Of a stretch of 64,000 bases of DNA, positions 10,742 to 21,312 are shown in pieces. Position numbers and translations under genes: made by a program. Source of the stretch: Heterotrichella gracilis (lineage: Eukaryota > Sar > Xanthophyceae > Tribonematales > Xanthonemataceae); NCBI GenBank assembly GCA_032358255.1, contig JAULBX010002556.1, positions 62,001 to 126,000 of the forward strand, written 5' to 3'. Each line of letters starts with the position of its first letter. Within the stretch, counting starts at the first letter, position 1. Under the pieces are notes generated by a model. The model did not search any database, was not told the DNA's origin, and saw only the letters and a program-made list of their open reading frames with translations.

Positions 10742-13700
10742 ATGGCTGATAAGCACGCCAAGAAACCACAGCGTATGTCCCTGAAGCAATTCTATGAAGA
10801 AGCTCCCGGTATAACCCCCTCAGATCTGCCGCACCATTCTGGCGAAAAGTAGGTGGCATCACATCCGTGGGTGGAGTCTGTGTCACTGAATGGCCTTTTC
10901 TGACCCCCAGAAACCCAGTAAGTTTTGTTAAAACGCTGTGTTTCTACTGTGCAGTGTACCAGTTGATCAGCAGCTGTCGGGCTTGTCCCTGAAACCAAAT
11001 GGGCCTGCGCACAATGGCAGCGCGGTGCCCCACCCCCCCTACCAGCAAGACCCACGTGGCGCACCCCACCAGGCTCTTGACAGCTATGGATACAGACCAG
11101 CACCATACAACCAGGTATGCCACCCTTGCACTGCAGCACCTCGTTCCAACCATGGCCCCCGCTTTGCCTCCAAATGGGTCGTCAACCCATGAGGTCATCA
11201 ACCCCAACAAGGGTCAGCATCATTGGTGGATGCATCCTACCTGGAGCATGCTTGTAACAGTCAGCTGTTGCCATCTGCAATCTGTTCGTGCTGGGCCCCT
11301 GTATGCTAGCTACTGGTCCGTCCAGCAACCTTTGAACCGTGCATCAGCGCGCACACGCTTACTCACTTGCACCGGGGGGGATGTAGAACATCCAACCCAC
11401 TGGAGGGGTAAACCTCACCCAACCCATTCCACATCCAGGTGAGGGAGTACGAGTATGGCCCTCCACCAGACTACCCGCCCTACGGTCCGCCCCGCGAGCC
11501 CAGGGGGCCAGGTAGCTACCCCCCCCAGGCGTATGCTGACCCTCACAGCCGTGGCCCACCTCGCGGCCATCCTGACCACCCTCCATACCACCGCCAGCCA
11601 CCACCACCGCCACCGGGCAGGGGCTACCCCCCATCCGAGCACAACGGCAGGGGGTACCCCCCCGACTACCCCGCATACATTCCTACCAGGGACGGCGAAC
11701 CCCCCCGCGGCCCCCCACCCCTTGTGGGACCTCCAAGGGGGTACGACCGCAGCGGTCCGGGGTACGCCCCAGACCCTAGGAATGGGTACGACCAACCCCC
11801 CCGCCACGCGCCACATCCCAGCTACGGCTACGACGCCCCCCCTGCCCGCGCACCCCCCCCGCCACCACCCCAGTACGAAGGGGGCTACCGATACGAGCAG
11901 CAGCAACAGCACCAGCAGCCACCAGCCCCACCCCCCCAGCCACCCACGGACCGCGCCTTTGCCCCCCCCAACGGCAGGGGCTATGATGGCTATGGGCCAC
12001 CACCCCCGCCACCCCCACGCCGGTTCCCACCACAGGGACCGGAGGGGTACTATCCACGGGAGCAGTCGGCGCCTCGGGAGGTGCCCAGGGGGACAAGGGG
12101 GGAGTTTTACAGGGGGCCGCCACCGCCAGGGGAGGAGGAGCGCTACGCCCCCCCTGCTGACGTGGCTCGCTATGGTCCTCCCCCTGACGCTGCAAGGAGG
12201 GCAGGGGAGGCGGAAAGGAGGGCGGGCGAGGCGCCACCTAGGCGGGGGCCGTACCCTCCTCAACCCTACGAAGGGTTCCGGGGCGGGGAAGGGTACAGGG
12301 GCCCTGGCGAGGGCTACCCTGGCCCTGATGGAGGGTATGGCAGGGGCGACCCCAGGCGTGCGGGAGGGAGGGAGGCGCATGCGCCGCCACCTGGGTACGC
12401 CGATGCATCTGGATCGTTAATGGTGTATACTTACTGGCTGATAGTTGCATGCATTTCAGCAATTGCTGAAATGCAATTACTGTGCATGCATTCCATGAGT
12501 TTGCTCACATACATTCCAGCATTACAGCCAGGACAGCTAGTGACATGCATTACAGCGATACAGCAGCGAGCGCCTAGTCTTGAATGCACAGCTGGACTCT
12601 CGATGGCTGCGTGCATGCCTTGCAAATCTTCAAGTCACCTTTGGGGGCATCGGACTTCCGCACCATTCCTGCACCTGCATGCTGATAGTGCCCCATGCCA
12701 CCCTGTCCATGCAGGGCGCGTGCATACACCGGCCGCCCCCCACCCGAGGGCCCCGAATCCCCCCCGCACCGCGCCCCCCACCAGCCCCACAGCCCCTCGC
12801 CTCGCTCCGCCCTGCTGCACCACCCACAGCCACACCCACAGCCGCAGCTACAGCCACAGGCGCATCCCCCGGTCAAGATCCTGGCGCGTCCCAAGGAGCA
12901 GAGCCCTGTGGAGGTGGGGGTTCTGGCAGCCGGCAGCCCCAGCACCCCTAGCAAGGTAGCGTTTAGTGTCTAAGTTTAGGGTTTAGGATGGGCAAGGGCA
13001 GCGGCAGAGAGTGTTGGCAGTACCCTGTTAGGTGCTACCAGCATGTGTGTGGGGATTTGATTGCCAGCATGGGGGCTGCGGGTGATCACCATCTTGCATA
13101 CCAGTACCCTTTGTTAGGGTAATTACTACTAATAGAACTACAGCAGATTAGCTGAACTGTGGCAGTGGCAAGGCGTGTGTGTGGGTCCATGCGCTTAATG
13201 AGGATGTTACCAGGCACTGTGCCAAGTGCGGCACCTGCTGTACTGTTTGCTTGGTGTAATCACATCGCCACCCATCGCCCATCCCCCACCCGCAGGCCCC
13301 GCCGCCACCCTCCCCTCGCCAGCCTGCAAGGCAGGCGCCGGCATCCCCGCCCGCGCCCCCACCCGCGCCCGAACCCGCATCCCCACCGCCACCCCCACCA
13401 GCACCCACCCCCACCAACCAATTCGCTGAGCAGGCAGCGCGCGCCGCTGCACAGGCGCTGGCGGCTGCCAAATCCAGCCTGGTTAAGCCGATGGCAGGTG
13501 GGGAGCTGGCTGAGGCTGGGGCTGGGGCTGCACGCGTGGCCTGGTTTCATATCTAGGGTGTAGGGCTGGGGTTTGATGAGGTGGTAGCCGTGCGAAATCA
13601 AGTTGGAAGTGCTGTGCTTTCCGCAGCTGTTCACTCGAACACGCACAGGGTTGCACGCGCATGCCTGGCGATGGGTGTAGTGATTGACGGTGCTGTGTGC

Positions 13701-15524
13701 TTCTCTGCAGAGCTGCCCCCCCCTCCCTCTGGCCCTGAGCGGCCCTTCCTGAACCTGCCCACCAACAAGGGGTCGAGCAGCGACAGGCCCAAGCTGCAGC
13801 TGCAGCCCCGCACGCAGCCAATACAGGTGAGGGAATGAATATTCATCTCTCATCACATTAGGGAGCCGCTTATAAGGTATTAAAACGTACTGGAAAGGTT
13901 TTTGGCAGGCATTTTAATTCTAGATTGTTCAGTTATTATGTATCATGTAGTAATTACCCCTCAATGAATCTGCGGCCTTGCATCAGGGGCTCACACATGG
14001 GTGCTGTGCTGCACCCCATATGTGTCCATGTGGCACATGCAATGCACGCACCAGCATAGCCTTGTAGCACGCACATCACCATGGCGCAAGCGTGGCCTGG
14101 TAGAACCCCACATGAGAATCGAACGCCCACGCCGCCGCCTTGCCTCACCAATCTGTACCAAGTAGATAAGACAAACAATCATGAATAGGCATGACATAGA
14201 AAATTATGGTAATGACTGGCATAAAAGAAATAAATATTAGCTGAATGCATGCACCCATTTGCTGCAGCAGGAGGCACCTGGTGGCGGCACCTTGCCCCCA
14301 CCCGCCAGGCCCAAGCTGGTGCTGGAACCCAGGAGCAAGCCGCTGTCACCCGAGGGGGCGCCCCGTGTGGATGATCCCCGCAGGCCCAGGCTCAACCTGC
14401 AGCCGCGCAGCAAGCCTGCAGGTATGAATTTGGTGTATGGGGTTCAGGGACTTCGCTTTGGTTATCTTGTTCCCTGCCATGGCAAGCCAGGGGATGGTTT
14501 GAGTAGCAATACCTATAGGGCTTGTGTGCAATGGGTTCACAGCAGTGCAATGTTACAGCGGTGTGGGGGCGGTGGTGCTGACTCAGGATTTGCCGTATGT
14601 GCAGGGGATGGTGTGGAGGCCCCGAGCGCCATCTTTGGCGCAGCTCGTCCCAGGGAGCAGGTCCTAAAGGTGCGGTCACATGGGTTTAGGGTTAATGTGT
14701 AAAGTTATGTTTAGGTTTGGGGTTTGGGGTTGTAAGTGCAGGTCCTGAAGGTGCGGTCACATGCGCATTTAGGTTTTCACCTGCATCAGATAACCAGCGG
14801 TGAATACGCACTGGCTGTACCGCCTGTCACATGGTCGGCTGTGATTGGGGCTTGGCTGGGTTACAGCTGGTGTGATCATGCAGTGGGTCATGGCTGAGGC
14901 ACACAGCTCTGGTCAACTGTAGAAACATGACACCTGGCGGCCATGCCACCCATCCGCGTCACCCTATCTGCGGCACACATCAAGCTCCCTGCCCCACCCG
15001 CTTTCCATCCCCCCTAGCACCACAAACTCAATAAATTCCAATTCCCTCATTACAATCATCACCATTATTACAATTTCCACCCGCAGGACCGCGGCGTGGA
15101 CCCCACTGAAGCCGAGCGCGAGCCCGCCCCCCGCCCCTCCACCGCCGCCTCGGCGGGCGCCGCCTCCAGCCACGCCAGCATCGACAGCCACAGGGAGCGA
15201 GCCGACGCCGACTGGCACGTAGTCACAAACCGCAAGAAGCACGGCGGGAGCGACCATGACCAGGGCTCGTCGGTGCGCAGCCAGTCGTACCTTGCCGACG
15301 CGGACGACGGCTTTTTCGGCGGGCGGGGGAATGGCGCCGCGGCGCCGGCGCGCGCGTTTGGCGGGATGCGCGGGGGGTCGTATGAAGACCGTGGGGGTGG
15401 GGGGTACATGGACGCGTATGGCGCGGGGAGGAATGGGGGGTACGACCAGCAGGAGGATGGGGTGGTGGAGGTGAACTACGGGCCCAAGCGCGCGCTGCCC
15501 ACGCGCCACGACGACTGGTTCTGA
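10742..15524 (+). CDS. EIF4B: eIF4B-like disordered translation factor
   Basis: Probable eIF4B-type protein, an RNA-binding cofactor of the eIF4A helicase in cap-dependent translation. Exons: 10742-10848, 10955-11114, 11439-12394, 12715-12955, 13296-13497, 13711-13826, 14268-14421, 14605-14669, 15087-15524; 812 aa in phase. The N-terminus reads MADKHAKKPQRMSLKQFYEE. Exon 3 encodes over 300 residues of Tyr/Pro/Gly/Arg-rich low complexity. The diagnostic part is C-terminal: repeated basic motifs RPKLQLQPR, RPKLVLEPR and RPRLNLQPR, then IFGAARPREQVLKDRG. These match the RPRLNLxPR and FGxAKPRExVL motifs of animal and plant eIF4B. The protein ends in a Gly-rich tail, LPTRHDDWF. No RNA-recognition motif is evident, as in plant eIF4B. 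Length and low complexity make the family call moderately, not fully, certain. Confidence 0.72.
12964..12990. repeat. Telomere-like heptamer block after eIF4B exon 4
   Basis: TTTAGGG-type units lie within about 10-35 nt of the exon 4 donor. They are intronic. Confidence 0.75.
14741..14763 (+). repeat. Copy of the 3' edge of eIF4B exon 8
   Basis: The exon 8/intron junction at 14660-14682 recurs 81 bp downstream with one substitution in the first 23 bases. It includes a second potential donor (AAG|GTGCGG). TTTAGGG-like sequence separates the two. Confidence 0.85.
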
Positions 15525-16546
15525 GGGGGCGGCGGGGATGCGCCAGGGTGGTGTGGGTTGTGCTAGCAGCAAGAGTGGGGTGAGCGGACCTATGGTATAG
15601 CCGCGGCGGTTTGTCAACTGGCATTGGTTTTATCCTCCAAATTGGTGCGGCATCTCTTACAAAGCGTAGGCCTTGAAGCCGAGCACCTGCCTTGTGCCAC
15701 ATCATTGTGTGAAGGGGAAGTTTACAAATGTAGAGTGAGCTGCCAAATTGTGGTACCATTGACAATGTGGTGCATGTGCTGTTATGGCTTGGTCGATCTT
15801 TCACCAGCTGGAAGTACCTCAGTGACTATTGCAGCCGCTGAGCATGATACTGCACAATTAGCTCCTTTCTAAACCAAATTTTGCTGTAGCGAAAGTCACT
15901 GTCGGATGGCTTGCTGTGGTGAAACTGTATGTTTGGATGCCATAGGCAGCGGGTGGCACACCGTGCGCATCTAGTCTGCTCTAATGCAGTATTTGGCGAT
16001 GTTATGCATTACACTGCGAAGATTCTCATAAACATTGCAAATTGCATAGTGTAGGTCCTTTCACAAACTAGTTCAAAATCCGGTACATGCGCGACACGCC
16101 GTGCAGGAGCCCAAGCATTGGTTTGGCAAATGCATTGTAATGGAAATAATTGCAACAAGTATCGATACTTTTTGACGAAATTCAATGTCATTGATAATCT
16201 TACAATAATGCCATAATGGATGATTGCCAATGGATGGCAAGAAAAGGACTTTCGGCATTTCTTAGACCTTCCCGAGAATGGGCATCCACAGGGGACTGGA
16301 TCGCACCATACACTATATGTGAACTTGCAAATGGTGGTCGTCATAGCTCAGTGTGACACAGCTGCGGAGCTGCAGTCGTGGGCCATGCGAGGCCTTGATC
16401 TAGTGTATCAATGACGTGCATCACATGTCATGCATCATTGATCTAGACTAGGTGCATGACATGCTGATCTGTGGAGCGGCGGAGCAGCTGAGTCAGGCTG
16501 CATCATGATGGCAAATTTGGTTAACCCTGCCATTCTGTGGAGTGAG
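15525..16546. other. Convergent intergenic region
   Basis: This lies between the stop codons of the eIF4B-like gene and the PA14-like gene. No exon or RNA gene was recognised. It should contain both 3' UTRs. Confidence 0.6.
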
Positions 16547-19500
16547 TCACAGTTTTGCCTTGATGCACTGCCACACCCAACGGCCGCCCACGCGCTGCTT
16601 CTTATACTGGTAGCCAGGCTTGCAGTGGTTGGGAGACACCCGCGCAAAAACGCCGTTGGGCAGCGGGCGAAAGCACCCCACGGCACCGTTGAACACCCGC
16701 TGGCCAGACCCGCGAGGGCATTGCACTTTGGTTGCAGGTACCTGCAATAAAGAAAGTTTATTATGTAGAAATTGATCGCAATCTAACATTTGGATTTAAT
16801 GCGTTACACGAGACGTGTACTTCATATTATGAGTATACTACAAGTGCATCGCCTGCTGCTGCAGCAGGGGCCCAGGCAGTTGGCGCTTGAGCCTTGTGGT
16901 TGTCAACTGACGGTTAATTGTAGATTGCAAATTGCACTTGACATGTTGCCATGTGCAGTCATCTGCTTTGTGGCTGAATGATTATGATCGTTATTGCACC
17001 CCTAGCTGGCCACTCGTCTGTGAGGCACAGAGTGTCAACCTGCCGCAGCCAGGCAAGGATCACATGGCTGGCCCTGAACCCTAAACCTACAACAAATTGG
17101 CACGGGTGGCAACCTACACATTTTCAATGTGGGCAAGTGGCTCGCCATCAGCCCAAAACCTAAACCCTAAACCTTATAACCCTAAACAATCCACCTTAAG
17201 CAACATGGCCCATCCGAGCCTCGGACTGATGGCAGTAAAACATTGTGGAGCGCACTGTGCATGTTGTTATGTGGGGACTGGTCCAGGACCAACTCCCCGT
17301 GATACTCCTATACTCTACACAACGAAGGAGAGGGCGCATGCGTACCGGGATTGGCTTGGGTGATGGTGGCGCTTTTGGGCCTGCAGGCAATTTGTGACAT
17401 TCATCAGTGCTATGTGCGTGTGAGGTGAAGCAGCCATTGCTATTCATAAAGTGCCATGTGGCACCTGGATGTGCACAGACCCCAGCAGCCAATCCCCAGA
17501 TACTGCATGCCACCTCGTGGTATCAGATACTCTAGACTAGATCAGATTTTCTCACTTTTATCACGTTACTTTCTGTGTGAGGTCATGATGACAACAGCAG
17601 GACTGATGGCAGTGGGCTGGCCAAACAGTGTCACACACATAACAGTATAACTCATCTGTGGTTTAGGGTTTTGAACCTTTAGGTTGACAAACCACGATGT
17701 GGCTCACCCGCGGTTTTAATGCAGGTTGTGGTTTCCACGGAGTGGCCTTGATCAGAGTTTAGGGTTTGGGGCTTAGGGTTTACCTGGTTTGTCACTGCAT
17801 GTGGTTGTCACAAACTGGCTTGTGAGGATTGACAGTTTGGGGATGGTGGGCCCTTGCCACCCAATCCCCCAGGCGTTGAACTTCCAGTCCCCCCACAGGT
17901 CTGCACTGAGGGCCAGGGGCCCCTTGGAGAGATGCACGGTGAGGTTCTGGACACCTGCATATACAAATACAGTGACTGTATTTGTATAATGCTGTAACAG
18001 CACTAAAGTGGATACTACATGAATACATATCATGTCATTGATGAGGTACACAAGTTGTCGTGAAAAGATACTGCATTTGCATTTGCATGTGCATGCGCAT
18101 TCACATCCTCACACTCAGATCCTTCCATGGGGTAAACGTAAACAGCCCAAATACTAGTATCAGGTGGGCATCGAGGTTGGCTACATCAGAAAATTGCGCA
18201 TACAGGAGTATTGTAACAAATGCCAGGACAGGGCAAAGTGGCGCTTTCGTGTGCCTGGCTGACTGCTCCTCTGGCTGTACTGCTCAAATGCATATAACTA
18301 ACCAGCTGTAAAGTGTGGGTTGCAAGACGAGTGGGGAGCGTGATCGTTCCTTTAGGGTTCAGGGCTTGAGGATTAGGCTGTAGGGGTTTTTATTTATGGC
18401 TGAAGGCTTTGCAATTTAAGATAACAGCGCAAGTTTAAGCGTTGGAATATAGGATAGCAGTGTGTGTAATAGTATCTGGGACAGGAGGGTGTCGCACCAT
18501 ATATACCACTTGCAGGAACGGTGGCATGGCTTCCGATAGAGAATCTGGCTTGCACATCAGCAAACATCCTGAATTTGTATGTCCCATCCTGCAGTCCAAT
18601 AATGTTTGTCAACCCTGGGTTAACCCTAAAGTCTGACCTTAAACCTTAAAAGCTAAACACAAATAATGGATTCGCACAGGTCAGGGGGGAATGGCATAGA
18701 GCTTATACCGGCAGCACTTCGATTGTGGTGACATTTGCGGTATGCAATCTATCAACAAGCAAATGCACATATATTACATCTTGTGCGCAGGCAATTTAGC
18801 AAAAATTCCCATGCTTAATTGACCTGCAGGCATGGAAGGCGGCTGTCTTGCTGGTGTGGAAACATCTCAACCAGCCAACTATGTATCTAAAGCTTAACCT
18901 GGCCCATTTACGTACCTGCGGTACATGCAGGCATGCAGAAACTGACAGCTGAAAGTCACCCGCCAGCAGGTTGTCTTTATTTACTGATGGGTGGCAAAGG
19001 CTAGCAGTGGAGTGGCTGTGTTTGGTGGCTGGGCTTTAAAACCTGAGAGGGGCAAGATGCAAAAGATTTCAGAAGACACAAAAGAAAAGCCTCCAAAAGG
19101 AACACAGTTATGCAGCCTGTCTGGGTTAGCCATGCACGCTTGTCAAGGGAGACTTTAGTCAGCAAAGACAAAGACCAGCGTCAACAAAGACAAAGACATT
19201 GGTCCACTCAATAGTATGTCCTCCACCATGTGGGTCAACCTTCAAATCCTAAACCCTAAACCCTAAACCCCTACCTTGCAGGGGGTCAACCCTGTACTGG
19301 CCCTCGTGCTCATCCATGCTGTTGAAGTAGATGTAGGGCTCAGTGGCGGTGAAGCTCGGCTTGCTTGGCAGCGGTGCAGGGTCGGTACCGGATGCCACAT
19401 CATTGAGCGGCTGGTAGGGCCCATAGTCTTGCATGTTGTTCGGTAGTGAGGACTGGCCCCACCAGTAGTACTTGACCTTGAAACCTGACGGGGTGTGGGT

Positions 19501-19858
19501 TTGGGGTTAGGGGTTGCAGGCAAGGGTGCGAAAGCTGTCTAGGGTTTAGGGTTTGGGGACTGGCCCATCAGTAGTACTTGACCTTGAAGCCTGCACACGT
19601 CGTTTGGGTTTCTACACCTAAAGGGTTTGGTGGACAAGGCCTAGAGTTCCTAGGGTTAGGTTTGACTGAACCCTAGTATGTGCTACATAGCACCTGCCTC
19701 GCTGCCACCGGTAGTTTAAGGTTTAGGGTTTTGGGTTGAGGTGTTAGGGTTTAAGCTTGCTGCCTACCTGCCTCAGCTGCCACCGTGGTGGGTCTGCAGC
19801 ACAGCGCCAGAAGGGTTATCATCAGCCACATCAGCATGCGTTGCCTGCTACTGCCCAT
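16547..19858 (-). CDS. Secreted protein with PA14-like domain
   Basis: Predicted secreted protein. Exons: 19858-19768, 19484-19275, 18614-18507, 17954-17784, 16782-16547; about 271 aa in phase. The first exon encodes a signal peptide (basic MGSSRQRM, then hydrophobic LMWLMITLLALCC, cleavage near VAAEA). The mature part follows the PA14 pattern: FKVKYYWWGQSSLPNN at the front, DGTYKFRMFADVQARFSIG in the middle, LTVHLSKGPLALSADLWG, then WGIGWQGPTIPK. PA14 domains often bind carbohydrate and occur in adhesins and glycosidases. The C-terminus is Cys/Arg-rich. The last exon is uncertain: the best-looking acceptor (TTTCTTTATTGCAG, exon from 16740) would shift the frame, so I used a weaker in-phase acceptor. 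The start could also be an upstream in-frame ATG at 19954. Function is inferred; a cell-wall or surface role is only a guess. Confidence 0.6.
19246..19272. repeat. Perfect telomere-like CCCTAAA run at a splice donor
   Basis: Three consecutive CCCTAAA-type units (TTTAGGG on the sense strand) directly follow the donor of exon 2 of the PA14-like gene. The donor itself reads GTAGGGGTTTAGGG. Confidence 0.9.
19549..19600 (-). repeat. Copy of the 5' edge of PA14 exon 2, with a stop
   Basis: The first about 40 bases of exon 2 (19449-19484) are repeated upstream in the intron together with an acceptor (GTGTGCAG). In the copy the codons for YYWWG have become YY-stop (TGA), so use of this decoy acceptor would end translation. 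Confidence 0.85.
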
Positions 19859-21312
19859 GGTCACCCTCAGGGAGGAGACAGCAAAAACACCCATCGATGC
19901 TGTGCACGCGCGCTTGCCGAATGCTGTGGCACGACCAGATTGGGAGCGAGCCATGGAGACACGGTAGCCCTGGGTAACTCACGGATGCGGTTTCTGCGCT
20001 GCGCTACCGTTTGTCTTGCGGCTCTCGTCGGGTGCAGTGTAAGGTTGCTGCGCGGGATCCCCGCGGAACCAGCAGGGTCTTGAGAAATTGGGATGCAGGC
20101 TTGGGACAGTTCCGCTGCACACATGTAAACGTTGTGGAGGGATTCTTTACGCAATTTACGGGCATCAGTGCATACACAAACAGGTATTGAGCTTCAGGAA
20201 ATCAGGTGATTGGGTGCATGCATGCTTGTGCGACAGACTCATCGCACAGACTGGTTGACTTGAATCGAAGGCCAATTTAAAAGTACGGCAGAGTTGTCAT
20301 ACAAGTCACGCACTCTGCACGACTGTTGGACTTTGGACGTTTGCAGGCATGCATGCATGCGAAAGTAGTGGGCAAGACGTTCGCCAACCCACCATCTCCA
20401 GCACTGACTCGCCGCTGTAGCTAATCACAGATCAACATATCGCCCCTTTTACCCATCACCAATATGTTTCTTTCTATGCCGAGCACAGTGCAGTTATTCG
20501 TCGCATAGGTGCGTACAGCTGTGTCGCCCACCCCGATACCGTATCCAGCAATAGCTACGCACACACGTACGTCACTGTGACTCAAACTGCACACGAATTG
20601 CAAAGCAGAGACTGCGCGGAATATGCACGTACCTTCCAGCCGCATCCCCGCTTTGTTAGAGCTCTCCCAGGCAGGGTTTTGGGCTTAGAATAGCTATAGC
20701 AAGGAAGGTGAAAGGCCCCAGAACCATAAACCCTACCTTAGGGTGACCTGGTAGAAGAAGGAAGGGGCTGAGGCTTTTCGGAAGGGGTAGAATACCAATT
20801 CCTGCTATTAGAGTGTGTGACCCTGTCTGTGTTGACACCCGAGGGTGCATCAGCGGCATGGCATGCCAATTTACCAACGGATGATCGAGGTACTTCTTGA
20901 GACTTGCATATTACATTCGTTGACAACCACTCATCAGGGCCGCCAGCATATGTTCCACCACCATTGCTCATACAGTGATCAAAATGCTCAATGGTCTCAA
21001 CGGTATGTGGTACTACAACTACCCATGAATGTCCTTGCCACCCATGTGCCAAGGTTTTAAACCCTAAACCCTAATCCCTGAACAGGACCACCAGGTCCTG
21101 GCGCAAGGCAACTCCTACTAGGTCAGACTGTCCATCTTGCCGCGACCTGTATACATAATAAACCCGCAGGGACGGATTTTGGAGTTGGGGATCTTGTAGA
21201 CCTAAAACCCCACCCCCAAAAATAATGACTTACAATGGCGTGATTCCAAATAAAGAATATCTATTTCTTTCCTAACCACAATGAACCTATCCACCATTAA
21301 GTGTTTGATCAG
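19859..21312. other. Intergenic region between PA14-like and MutS2 genes
   Basis: It contains the PA14-like promoter side and the MutS2 3' UTR. No coding exon is supported. TTTAGGG-like remnants lie near 21055-21085. A GCATGCATGCATGC palindromic run lies near 20348-20361. Confidence 0.55.
21230..21234 (-). terminator. Putative UGUAA poly(A) signal of MutS2
   Basis: TTACA on the plus strand (UGUAA in the transcript) lies about 80 nt beyond the MutS2 stop. UGUAA is the usual chlorophyte polyadenylation signal, so the position fits, but the 5-mer is common by chance. Confidence 0.4.

Noticed and set aside
11415-12380. A 321-aa open frame antisense to the eIF4B-like gene, and another of 321 aa in a second sense frame
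   Set aside because: Both are by-products of the GC-rich, Pro/Gly-coding exon 3. The chosen frame joins neighbouring exons in phase; the others do not.
19246-19272. TTTAGGG runs considered as a chromosome end
   Set aside because: They are short, interstitial, degenerate, in both orientations and embedded in introns of intact genes.
20421-20645. A 74-aa minus-strand frame with some hydrophobic character upstream of the PA14-like gene
   Set aside because: No splice partner, family resemblance or codon signal supports it.
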